32,854 nucleotides of DNA from an uncultured Anaerolineales bacterium (GTDB taxonomy: Bacteria > Chloroflexota > Anaerolineae > Anaerolineales > Villigracilaceae): contig CAIKOL010000340.1 of NCBI GenBank assembly GCA_903829085.1, forward strand, positions 1 to 32,854, given 5' to 3'. Made by a program: the position numbers and the translations under genes. The notes under the pieces are model-generated. The model had not been told where the DNA came from. It worked only from the letters and a program-made list of their open reading frames with translations, and ran no database searches. Positions 7,774 to 14,588 of this stretch are shown piece by piece. How positions within the stretch are numbered: the first letter of the stretch is position 1; each line of letters opens with the position of its first letter.

Positions 7774-9501
7774 CTATTTTACTCCATTCTCCGGTTGGAT
7801 GTCTTCTGGTTTTATAGCATCCGGAGCAACATCTTCGTTCCGGAACTGCTGCTCATTGTGGTAATAGGCTGCAAACCAATCGGCTACTCGCTCCCGTTCG
7901 GCCTTGATGGTTTCCTGCTCCTTCTTGTTAATCTTTTCCAGCCGGCGGCGCTCGATATCTTCTTGCACAGCGGAGGGGTTGTAAACATTTACGAAGGTCA
8001 TCTGTTTGCCTCCTCCTACGGTGATAAAAACGGTTCCGTAGTTAAAGAGTAGTTCCAGGATGCCAATCCGTTGGTACTCGATGGACAGGATATTATCCAG
8101 AGAGGCAATATCGCTGGTCACCTGGCCCAACGGAGTCTTGTCAATATCCATGATCTGGTCGGGAGTGACCTGGAAAATATCATTACTCCAGTCCACGTAC
8201 TGGTAAATCCACCAGAGCAATGCCATAATGAACAATACCGCCCATAGGAGTGAGAGGATCGCTGGTTCCGCATTGAAAAGCGAGGCAAAGGTGGCAGATG
8301 GGCTGAATATCTCAATACCCAGGATTCCTAACAGGATAAGGATGACCAGAGCAGGCAGCAATGTTTGTTCGAAGAGTACAAAGACATGCTTACGATAAGT
8401 GACTATCGTCAGGTGTTCAAAGCGCAAGCGAAAGAGGTTGGCTAATCCCTGCTGATCCTGGTAAGGACTTTTCTTCTCCTTGGGTTTCGCCACAACCCCC
8501 TTGATCTCGGCAGGTTTGGCCTGCCCATCCAGGAGGCGGGCACGCAAAGCACTCTGCATCTCCTTCTCTTCTATCTTGCGGGTTGTTTCCTTGGAACGTT
8601 TCCAGTGTTGATCGATCAATGCGGCAGCCTGGTAAGGGTGATCAACATTTCTTAATGTGAGCGTACTTCCGACTATCGTACGGATGACGAGGTCGCCATA
8701 ATCCATGACCCTGCCGGAAAGTTCCGTCTCCACATTCACTCGCTGGACTGCGGAAAGAGGTGCTTCCTGACGACTCTCATAGAGACCCACAACTTTTTCA
8801 ACCCAGACCACGCGCCGGTCAGTGACAATGTAATAATCATTTCCCCAATCGATACCGTTCCATACGCCCCAACCGGCTGCGCCTATCACCGCAAACAAGC
8901 ACACGTACCATAGACCCGCCAACGCTGGAAACCAGAGTGAATAATACCAGGATGCCACCATGCCAATTACAGCTGCCACCGCCAACAGTACCGGGCCTGT
9001 TAAGACTCGCACAAGCAGGATTGGGTGCTTGCGAGCCAGAAAATAGATGACCTCGTCTTCCTGGATCCACTTGAAATGGATTCGCCGTCCCAAGCGGTGG
9101 CTGTTGGCTGTAACCGTAAAATTTGTTTTCAGGCCATGCGCCAGTTTTAACAATTCGCGAAACTGGTCACGAGTCAGAATCAGCACGATCGTCTCTTCAG
9201 CCGCTGTAACCGTTGCTGTCCGCCGGTGGTGATCGACGAGAATCGATTCTTCCCCAAAATAATCGCCTACCACAAAAGTAGCCAACGACTTTTCTTTCCC
9301 CGACTGGGTAACAACCACCTTTCCACTCCAGATCAGGAAAAGACTATCGCCTTCCGTGCCTTGTTTCACGATCTCTTTTCCGGCTGGGAAAGTTGCTTCC
9401 GTTAACGCGTCCGCCACGGCCTGGAACTGTTCCTCGTTCAATCCGTTGAAAAGATGAATGCGGTTTAGAAACTCTACCCGTTCAGGAGTTCCGATGGACA
9501 T
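7774..9501 (-). CDS. Cyclic nucleotide-binding domain membrane protein with two bPH2 modules
   Basis: 575 aa. Residues about 8-120 form a cNMP-binding (Crp-like) domain with GDSLFLIWSGKV and VGDYFGEESIL. Two repeats follow, each a pair of transmembrane helices plus a bacterial PH-like (bPH2/YdbS) domain: the first spans about 155-300 (WGNDYYIVTDRRVVWVEK), the second about 375-520 (WSNDIFQVTPDQIMDIDK). A charged coiled tail ends the protein. No DNA-binding or enzymatic domain is visible, so a cyclic nucleotide may control a membrane scaffold. The ATG at 9501 is chosen because AGGAAG lies just upstream and the cNMP domain starts close behind it. An in-frame extension to 9711 would be translated non-coding DNA. 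Confidence 0.85.
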   Translation of the reverse strand: MSIGTPERVEFLNRIHLFNGLNEEQFQAVADALTEATFPAGKEIVKQGTEGDSLFLIWSGKVVVTQSGKEKSLATFVVGDYFGEESILVDHHRRTATVTAAEETIVLILTRDQFRELLKLAHGLKTNFTVTANSHRLGRRIHFKWIQEDEVIYFLARKHPILLVRVLTGPVLLAVAAVIGMVASWYYSLWFPALAGLWYVCLFAVIGAAGWGVWNGIDWGNDYYIVTDRRVVWVEKVVGLYESRQEAPLSAVQRVNVETELSGRVMDYGDLVIRTIVGSTLTLRNVDHPYQAAALIDQHWKRSKETTRKIEEKEMQSALRARLLDGQAKPAEIKGVVAKPKEKKSPYQDQQGLANLFRLRFEHLTIVTYRKHVFVLFEQTLLPALVILILLGILGIEIFSPSATFASLFNAEPAILSLLWAVLFIMALLWWIYQYVDWSNDIFQVTPDQIMDIDKTPLGQVTSDIASLDNILSIEYQRIGILELLFNYGTVFITVGGGKQMTFVNVYNPSAVQEDIERRRLEKINKKEQETIKAERERVADWFAAYYHNEQQFRNEDVAPDAIKPEDIQPENGVK

Positions 9502-9674
9502 ACTTCCTGCTTCTTGCATAAAGAGGTGAACTTGTATGCAACAAATAGCTCCGAAAAAACGTTTAATTCGGTTATTTACGCATCTCAATGTAATTCTAGC
9601 ACGAAACAGGTGATCTGAAAGTCTTACAAATACGGTGTTTCTACACTGTTTATTAACCAAGAGTTGAATTGTCA

Positions 9675-9694
9675 GGATAAGTGCGGACTTATCC
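9675..9694. repeat. Perfect inverted repeat, possible operator
   Basis: GGATAAGT (9675-9682) and ACTTATCC (9687-9694) are perfect complements around a GCGG tetraloop. No T-run follows on either strand, so a terminator is unlikely. It sits between divergent genes, where a regulator site would be expected. Confidence 0.4.
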
Positions 9695-9721
9695 AAAGGA
9701 ACCAAAACCACCTTCCGACAT

Positions 9722-9731
9722 CCTGCAATCA
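9722..9731. repeat. Left direct repeat flanking the type A element (target-site duplication)
   Basis: CCTGCAATCA here is repeated exactly at 9846-9855, immediately outside the two ends of the palindromic element. Confidence 0.75.
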
Positions 9732-9845
9732 GGTTTTTAGGGAATTAGCTTAGTGAGGCAACAAACAGGGAGTATTGGGCAGGTCGCTTCGCAGCCCGCC
9801 CAACACCCCCACCTCTTTCCCTACTTCACGGAGATTCCCGAAGAG
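9732..9845 (-). mobile_element. Complete type A palindromic miniature element (114 bp)
   Basis: The central imperfect hairpin pairs 9768-9780 with 9798-9810 and is topped by GCTTCGC, the complement of GCGAAGC. The outer arms are imperfect inverted repeats ending in TTTAGGGAAT on one side and TTCGGGAAT on the other (read inward). The element is bracketed by perfect 10-bp direct repeats, CCTGCAATCA. Positions 9810-9845 are 34/36 identical to positions 1-36, and the reverse complement resembles 12929-13041. It encodes nothing, so movement would need a transposase supplied elsewhere. It lies between divergent genes and so is not a simple terminator. Confidence 0.75.
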
Positions 9846-9855
9846 CCTGCAATCA
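9846..9855. repeat. Right direct repeat flanking the type A element (target-site duplication)
   Basis: Second copy of CCTGCAATCA, identical to 9722-9731. In the partial copy at the window start the same element end is followed by a different sequence (CCATATGGTT), so this repeat is host DNA and not part of the element. Confidence 0.75.
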
Positions 9856-9874
9856 ACTTGCTCCCTCCACATGG

Positions 9875-9880
9875 TAAAAT
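9875..9880 (+). promoter_or_regulatory. -10 box of the flippase-like gene, possibly leaderless
   Basis: TAAAAT preceded by TGG (an extended -10 TGN) ends 7 nt before the ATG at 9888. It lies just outside the element and its right direct repeat. No Shine-Dalgarno is present between the box and the start codon. Confidence 0.45.
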
Positions 9881-9887
9881 CATTCTC

Positions 9888-10937
9888 ATGAAAAAATGGC
9901 AATTCTGGGTTGGCGTACTTATTAGTGCGGTGTTCCTGTGGTGGAGCCTGCACACACTGAAACCGGTTGATCTGTGGCAAGCTATCATCAATGCCAATTA
10001 CTGGTGGATCATCCCTGGCGTGGCCGTGTACTTCGTGGCAGTCTGGGTGAGGGCCTGGCGCTGGCATTACCTGCTCCGACCGATCAAACACATCCGCACC
10101 CGGATCATGTTTCCGATCACCTGCATCGGGTATATGGGAAATAACATTTATCCTGCCCGTGCAGGCGAGATCCTGAGGGCAGTGGTGCTTAAACGAAGGG
10201 AGGGCGTACCAATTTCCGCATCCCTGGCTACCATAATTGTTGAACGCATCTTTGATGGTGTGGTCATGCTGGCATTTGTATTTTTTAACTTGACACAGCT
10301 GGCAAACCTGGCCCAGGTGGCGATCCCCGTAGGGAAATGGCAGATCACAATCCAAGATGTGGCTGTGTGGGGGAGCGTTGCCTTCTTTGGCGCCTTGCTT
10401 GTGTTCCTGCTATCAGCCATGGTCCCCAAGACAACTGCCAAGATCGGGCAAATGTTCATTGACCATTTCCTACCTGCGCGAATCCGTGAACAATCCTCCG
10501 GGATCATGCACCGTTTCCTTGATGGGTTGGAATCGCTGCGTTCACCGTTCAGCATTTTGATGGTGTTCTTCACATCTGTGATCATCTGGTTACTAGAAAC
10601 CTTCAAATACTGGCTCGTAATGCACGCTTTCCCCTTCCACGTCAGTTTCTTTGTACTCATGCTTATCAACGGTGTGGTCAACCTGGCAACCACCATCCCG
10701 GCAGCGCCAGCGTATCTCGGCACATTCGATGCACCAGCGATTGCCATCCTTACTGCCGAAAAGGTCAGCCAGAGTGTAGCCAGCGCATATACTTTGGTAT
10801 TACACTTCGCGCTCTGGTTCCCGATCACTGTCCTGGGGGCATGGTACATGGCACGGGAAGGCATCAAGTGGAGTGACTCACTGCGGACAGAGGTGGAAGA
10901 ACCCAAGGGTCCAAAGCAGCCAGAGGGAACGGCCTGA
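9888..10937 (+). CDS. Lysylphosphatidylglycerol synthase transmembrane / flippase-like membrane protein
   Basis: 349 aa, about eight transmembrane segments. The family hallmarks are present: YMGNNIYPARAGEILRA, then ISASLATIIVERIFDG in the first half and PAAPAYLGTFDAPA near the C-terminus. This is the membrane part of MprF-type proteins (PF03706, also called UPF0104) without the lysyltransferase domain. Stand-alone members are thought to move lipids or polyprenyl-linked sugars across the membrane. The ATG at 9888 (MKKWQFWVGV) is chosen because the transmembrane region starts there. An upstream in-frame ATG at 9753 would translate the palindromic element. It is followed 57 nt later by an FAD oxidoreductase gene, probably co-transcribed. 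Confidence 0.88.
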   Translation: MKKWQFWVGVLISAVFLWWSLHTLKPVDLWQAIINANYWWIIPGVAVYFVAVWVRAWRWHYLLRPIKHIRTRIMFPITCIGYMGNNIYPARAGEILRAVVLKRREGVPISASLATIIVERIFDGVVMLAFVFFNLTQLANLAQVAIPVGKWQITIQDVAVWGSVAFFGALLVFLLSAMVPKTTAKIGQMFIDHFLPARIREQSSGIMHRFLDGLESLRSPFSILMVFFTSVIIWLLETFKYWLVMHAFPFHVSFFVLMLINGVVNLATTIPAAPAYLGTFDAPAIAILTAEKVSQSVASAYTLVLHFALWFPITVLGAWYMAREGIKWSDSLRTEVEEPKGPKQPEGTA

Positions 10938-10994
10938 TCAATGGCTGCTCCTGATCAACAGGAATAACTTGGAACGATTACACCAGGAGTGAAA

Positions 10995-12293
10995 ATGAAA
11001 ATCGCGATCATTGGCAGCGGGTTTTCCGGCATGGCAGCCGCGTATGATTTGACCAAAGCCGGTCACCAAGTGACCATCTTCGAAGCCGCCGATCACGTCG
11101 GGGGGTTGGCAGGCGGGTTCAAGGAACCGGGCTGGGAATGGTCGGTGGAGAAGTTCTATCATCACTGGTTTGCCAGCGATAAGCACATGCTTGGGTTGAT
11201 CAAAGAGTTGGGTTGGGAGCAGAAAGTCCTTTTCCCACGCCCGCTGACAGTCATGTATCACAACGGGAAGTTCTACCCTTTTGATTCAATCGTAAAAATG
11301 GCATTGTTCCCCGGCTTGGGATGGGGAGTGAATAAAGTCCGGTTCGGGTTCGTGGGCTTGTTCCTGCGCCTGACGAATGCCTGGAAAGCCCTGGAAAAAT
11401 ATACAGTCGACGAATGGTTGCGTAAATGGGCGGGGGAGAAAGTTTATAAGTTGATGTGGGAACCGCTGGTGATCGGAAAGTTTGGGGAACGCTATTACAA
11501 GCAGGTCAATATGGCCTGGATGTGGGCACGTCTCAAAGCGCGCAGCACCAGGCTGGGCACATTCGAGGGCGGGTTCCAGAACTTCGCTGACCTTTTCGCT
11601 GGCAGGCTGCGGGATATGGGTGTCGAGATCCAGCTTCAGGCGCCGGTCACACTCATCGAACGGGATACAGAATCGGGGGCATTAACAGTTCACAATGAAA
11701 CAGGTAAAGTATACGATAAAGTACTGGTCACGCTTTCACCTGAAGCGATGAGCCGGCTCGTCCCTTCTTTACCGGAAGCGTACCTGCATGGGTTAAGGAA
11801 CCTGAAATCCATGGGGGCAGTCGTGATCACCCTGGCGCTCAAGCACCGGCTTTCGGAGGAAGGTTACTACTGGTATAACCTGCCCAAGTCGGCTGGCTTC
11901 CCATTCCTGGCGCTGGTGGAACATACCAATTTCGTCCCAGCCAACAAGTTTGGCGGCGACCATATTGTTTACATGGGCGACTACCTGGAACCGGAGCACG
12001 AGTTCTTCCGGCTCAGCCAGGAGGAATTGTTGGAGCGCTTCCTGCCCGTTTTGAAAAAGTTCAACCCGAAGTTCGAACCGGAATGGGTGCGCAAGGCCTG
12101 GCTGTTCCGCACAGCTTATGCCCAGCCGGTACCCCTGCTAAACCATTCCCAGAATATTCCAAACATCCAGACGCCCGTGGAAGGGATATATTTCGCTTCC
12201 ATGAGCCAGGTCTATCCCTGGGACCGTGGGACGAATTACGCCGTGGAAATCGGGAGACGGGCCGCCCGGCTGATGATGGGCAACGAACAATAG
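10995..12293 (+). CDS. NAD(P)/FAD-dependent oxidoreductase (COG1232-like)
   Basis: 432 aa. The N-terminal FAD-binding Rossmann motif is GSGFSGMAAAYDL, followed by FEAADHVGGLAGGF. The C-terminus has the FAD contact FASMSQVYPWDRGTNYAVEIG. The overall type resembles the protoporphyrinogen oxidase, squalene-associated desaturase and UDP-galactopyranose mutase-like group; the substrate is not evident. The ATG at 10995 follows AGGAG (10985-10989) by 5 nt. A GTG at 10989 in the same frame is less likely because it overlaps that site. Its place beside a lipid flippase-like gene suggests a lipid or glycolipid substrate, which is inference only. Confidence 0.87.
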   Translation: MKIAIIGSGFSGMAAAYDLTKAGHQVTIFEAADHVGGLAGGFKEPGWEWSVEKFYHHWFASDKHMLGLIKELGWEQKVLFPRPLTVMYHNGKFYPFDSIVKMALFPGLGWGVNKVRFGFVGLFLRLTNAWKALEKYTVDEWLRKWAGEKVYKLMWEPLVIGKFGERYYKQVNMAWMWARLKARSTRLGTFEGGFQNFADLFAGRLRDMGVEIQLQAPVTLIERDTESGALTVHNETGKVYDKVLVTLSPEAMSRLVPSLPEAYLHGLRNLKSMGAVVITLALKHRLSEEGYYWYNLPKSAGFPFLALVEHTNFVPANKFGGDHIVYMGDYLEPEHEFFRLSQEELLERFLPVLKKFNPKFEPEWVRKAWLFRTAYAQPVPLLNHSQNIPNIQTPVEGIYFASMSQVYPWDRGTNYAVEIGRRAARLMMGNEQ

Positions 12294-12310
12294 GATCGCG
12301 AGTGATCTGC

Positions 12311-12922
12311 ATGCCAACCTTGCTGCTCATCCGTCACGGCGAAAATGATTACCTGGCAAAGAACAGGTTGCCCGGACGTATTCCCGGCATCCATCTAAAT
12401 GAGCGCGGGAGGGAGCAGGCTGCAGAACTGGAACACAGCTTGAGCCGGCTGCCCATTAAGGCGATCTATTCCAGCCCGCTGGAACGCGCTCAGGAGACCG
12501 CCGAACCACTGGCACGCAGCCTGGTGCTGGAAATACGACCCGTTCCCGAATTGACGGATACCGATGTAGGAAACTGGGAAGGGCGATCGTGGAAGGGGCT
12601 GGCCCGCACCAGGAACTGGAAAGTGATCCAGGAGACTCCTGACCAATTTCAATTTCCCGGGGGCGAATCCTTCGTCCAGACCCAGGAACGGGTAGTCCGC
12701 AGCCTGGAGGCCATCGCAAGCAGGCATGCCGGGGAAATGGTGGCCGTGGTCTTTCACGCCGACCCGATAAAACTGGCAGTGGCGCATTATCTTGGATTGC
12801 CGTTAAATGGCTTCCAACGCTTGAGCGCGCACACCGGTTCGGTAACCGTCTTGGAAATGGAAGGTGCGGCGGTCAAATTGGTGGCGCTCAACCTTCTGCC
12901 TCCATTTTCCTTCCCGAAATAA
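12311..12922 (+). CDS. Histidine phosphatase family protein (phosphoglycerate mutase-like)
   Basis: 203 aa. The catalytic RHG is R8-H9-G10 in LLIRHGEND. PGRIPGIHLNERGREQAAEL and YSSPLERAQETAEPLA follow, and the second histidine is in VVFHADPIKLAVAHYL. The pattern is close to the MSMEG_4193-type probable phosphomutases. It is expected to hydrolyse a phosphate ester through a phosphohistidine; the substrate is unknown. The start is taken as ATG 12311, with GTG 12302 as an in-frame alternative. It lies 17 nt after the FAD oxidoreductase gene on the same strand. Extending it further upstream would only read that gene in another frame. Confidence 0.88.
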   Translation: MPTLLLIRHGENDYLAKNRLPGRIPGIHLNERGREQAAELEHSLSRLPIKAIYSSPLERAQETAEPLARSLVLEIRPVPELTDTDVGNWEGRSWKGLARTRNWKVIQETPDQFQFPGGESFVQTQERVVRSLEAIASRHAGEMVAVVFHADPIKLAVAHYLGLPLNGFQRLSAHTGSVTVLEMEGAAVKLVALNLLPPFSFPK

Positions 12923-12928
12923 TCCTTG

Positions 12929-13041
12929 CACGTTAGGAATTTCCGTGAAACAGGGATAGGAATGGGGTGTTGAGTAGGCCGCGAAGCGGTCCACCCAACA
13001 CCCCATATTCCATTCATTACAACGCAAATCTCCAAAGAATC
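12929..13041 (+). repeat. Type A palindromic element (about 113 bp) in a convergent gap
   Basis: The hairpin pairs GGGGTGTTG (12964-12972) with CAACACCCC (12996-13004). Further pairs inside lead to GCGAAGC (12981-12987). The left arm, GGAATTTCCGTGAA (12936-12949), matches the reverse complement of the arm at 9810-9845, and the right arm GCAAATCTCC (13024-13033) matches its partner. The predicted length equals that of the complete copy to within one base. No target duplication is visible: the flanks AATCCTTG and ATAGTCAT differ. This copy may be older or rearranged. It follows the phosphatase stop by only 6 nt and may also end that transcript. Confidence 0.65.
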
Positions 13042-13083
13042 ATAGTCATTTCAACCAAACTGCCGGAAATTTCAAATTTAAGA

Positions 13084-13091
13084 GCGCAAAG
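13084..13091. repeat. Left direct repeat flanking a type B element (target-site duplication)
   Basis: GCGCAAAG is repeated exactly at 13185-13192, adjacent to both ends of the element. By chance the match extends to ten bases (GCGCAAAGGT), because the element begins GT. Confidence 0.7.
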
Positions 13092-13184
13092 GTATCTTCT
13101 CAAAAATCCGGAGTGTGGGGTGTTTTTTGGTGGGTGAAGCCCGCCAAAAAACACCCCACTTTCCCCCTTTTATTGAGATTGTAC
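13092..13184. mobile_element. Type B palindromic miniature element (93 bp)
   Basis: GTGGGGTGTTTTTTGG (13115-13130) pairs perfectly with 13144-13159. A T-G wobble and GGG/CCC follow, topped by GTGAAGC (13134-13140), giving a 20-pair hairpin. The ends are inverted repeats: GTATCTTCTCAAAAA on the left and GTACAATCTCAATAAAA read inward from the right. The same end sequence occurs at 22900-22990. Perfect 8-bp direct repeats flank it. It sits between the stops of two convergent genes, so the hairpin may also terminate transcripts, although no long T-run directly follows the stem. Confidence 0.75.
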
Positions 13185-13192
13185 GCGCAAAG
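13185..13192. repeat. Right direct repeat flanking the type B element (target-site duplication)
   Basis: Second exact copy of GCGCAAAG. It runs into a CACGAAGGGGTACAAAGA stretch that resembles 18904-18924, so the element appears to have landed in a piece of another dispersed repeat. Confidence 0.7.
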
Positions 13193-13217
13193 GTTCACGA
13201 AGGGGTACAAAGAAATA

Positions 13218-14555
13218 CTATTCGTATTTCAGCGCCTGGACCGGTACCAGAGTGGCAGCCCGTAATGCTGGATAAAGCCCGGATATGAGGCCGATCAGGG
13301 TGGCAAAAACGAGAGCAAAGATAGGCAGCCAGACCGGAGTGGAGACTGCCACACTGGGCGGCGTTCCCCCCTGGCTGGCGGATTGCTGGGCCAGGTAAAC
13401 CAGAGCGATCACGTTGATCCCCTGCCCTGCCAGCCAGCCAATCAACACTCCCCCCAGGCCTCCTAGGAAACCGATACCGGCAGCTTCGCCCAGGAAAATG
13501 GAAAGAACATCGCGGTTGGTGGCTCCGACTGCCTTCATCAGACCAATCTCGCGGGTGCGTTCCAAAATAGCCATGGCCATCGTGTTGGCAATGCCAATGG
13601 CAGCCACGAGCAGGGCAATCGCCCCCACGCCGCCAAAAATGATCTGCAGAATCAAGTAGAAGTTATTGATACCCTGCACAAAGGATTGGGGGGTATATGC
13701 CTGGTAGCCCAAGGCTGTGATCTGGTTGGTGATATCCAAGACATGATCCACGCTATCCACCTTGACGATCACCTGGCTGTAGCCATCCTTGTTGTAGTTA
13801 ATTCGGCGTCCCATAGCCCATTCATTCATGGCCTTCAATTCATCCAGCCGTAAATAAATGGACCAATCCGATTCCCCCTGCGTTTGAGCCAACACGCCAA
13901 CAACCTTATAGGTCATGGTCTTGCGAATCTCATTGCCGTTTTGGTCATATTTAATCAGAACAAAAGTCAAATTCTGGTCATAGAGATCAGGAGCGGCAGG
14001 GGTTGCCTGGCCGGGGCGCTGGTTGGGATCGTAGAAATTGGCTGCAACCATCGGGCCGATGACGATGGTGCCACGCGCAAGAGAAACCACGCCCTGGGAG
14101 GCTTCCAATCCCAGTTGGCCCAGATCATCTGTCCCGATGCCGATAACGTTGGAACCTGATTCGAGGCGATGAAATTTCAGGGTCAGGCTGCTCATCAGGT
14201 AGTCACGCGGGATGACAGCCACCACACCGGAGATGGCGCGCAAACCATCCAGGGCAGGATTGGTGAGCAGTGCGGTTTGCTGAACACCGCTTCCCGAACT
14301 GCCTCCACCGCCGCCGCCACCCATGCCGGAAGCCATCATCACCTGACCGCCATAGGTGGGAGAAACCTGGATCTGGGTCAGATCACCAATGCCATAGAGT
14401 TGCTCATTGGCGTTCTTTTGGAGCCCGATGGCAAGCGAGACAAGGATGACCACCGCGGCCGTGCCAATTACCACGCCTACAGCAGTCAGAGCAACACGCC
14501 CAATACGGCGATTGAGGTTGCCAAGAATAAGACGCACGATATCAAGCAATTTCAT
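13218..14555 (-). CDS. MacB/FtsX-type ABC transporter permease
   Basis: 445 aa with the MacB layout: one N-terminal transmembrane helix (about 20-45), a large extracytoplasmic domain (about 46-300), then three C-terminal helices of the FtsX fold. MAILERTREIGLMKAVGATNRDV lies between them, the conserved coupling loop for the ATPase. The outer domain has an unusual glycine/serine stretch (residues 78-90). MacB-type systems are mechanotransmission pumps that do not carry substrate through the membrane. It is the last gene of a four-gene set with a Yip1 protein, an ATPase and a CARDB protein. ATG 14555 is preferred over the upstream in-frame TTG at 14567. No MacA-like adaptor gene is nearby. Confidence 0.9.
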   Translation of the reverse strand: MKLLDIVRLILGNLNRRIGRVALTAVGVVIGTAAVVILVSLAIGLQKNANEQLYGIGDLTQIQVSPTYGGQVMMASGMGGGGGGGSSGSGVQQTALLTNPALDGLRAISGVVAVIPRDYLMSSLTLKFHRLESGSNVIGIGTDDLGQLGLEASQGVVSLARGTIVIGPMVAANFYDPNQRPGQATPAAPDLYDQNLTFVLIKYDQNGNEIRKTMTYKVVGVLAQTQGESDWSIYLRLDELKAMNEWAMGRRINYNKDGYSQVIVKVDSVDHVLDITNQITALGYQAYTPQSFVQGINNFYLILQIIFGGVGAIALLVAAIGIANTMAMAILERTREIGLMKAVGATNRDVLSIFLGEAAGIGFLGGLGGVLIGWLAGQGINVIALVYLAQQSASQGGTPPSVAVSTPVWLPIFALVFATLIGLISGLYPALRAATLVPVQALKYE

Positions 14556-14588
14556 GCTGATACCCAAAGCGCTCTGGTAAGAGAATGG

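Larger units (their letters stand above)
9502..9887. other. Divergent intergenic region (386 bp) holding promoters and a type A element
   Basis: This gap separates the minus-strand cNMP/bPH2 gene from the plus-strand flippase gene. It holds an 8-bp perfect inverted repeat at 9675-9694, the palindromic element at 9732-9845 with its flanking 10-bp repeats, and the -10 box at 9875. The part from 9520 to 9670 is AT-richer and probably carries the minus-strand promoter, but no clear -35/-10 pair was found there. Confidence 0.6.

Noticed and set aside
9502-9711. 70-residue N-terminal extension of the cNMP/bPH2 protein
   Set aside because: The extension has no similarity to the family, includes the 9675-9694 inverted repeat, and has no ribosome site. 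The ATG at 9501 has AGGAAG upstream.
9768-9810. REP element moved by a REP-associated tyrosine transposase (TnpA-REP)
   Set aside because: Such REPs lack terminal inverted repeats and target duplications. This element has both, and no Y1 transposase gene is in the window.
9753-9887. N-terminal extension of the flippase-like protein
   Set aside because: These 45 codons translate the palindromic element and its flank. The protein family starts with the hydrophobic segment at 9888.
12083-12310. N-terminal extension of the histidine phosphatase
   Set aside because: It only reads the preceding FAD oxidoreductase gene in another frame. The RHG motif lies eight residues after the ATG at 12311, as usual.
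13115-13159. Hairpins of the palindromic elements as ordinary rho-independent terminators
   Set aside because: They may act in termination, but this alone does not explain shared ends outside the stem, flanking direct repeats, the GNA apex, or the copy located between divergent genes.
12929-13192. CRISPR array
   Set aside because: The repeats are palindromic, of two kinds, not regularly spaced, and no cas genes are near.
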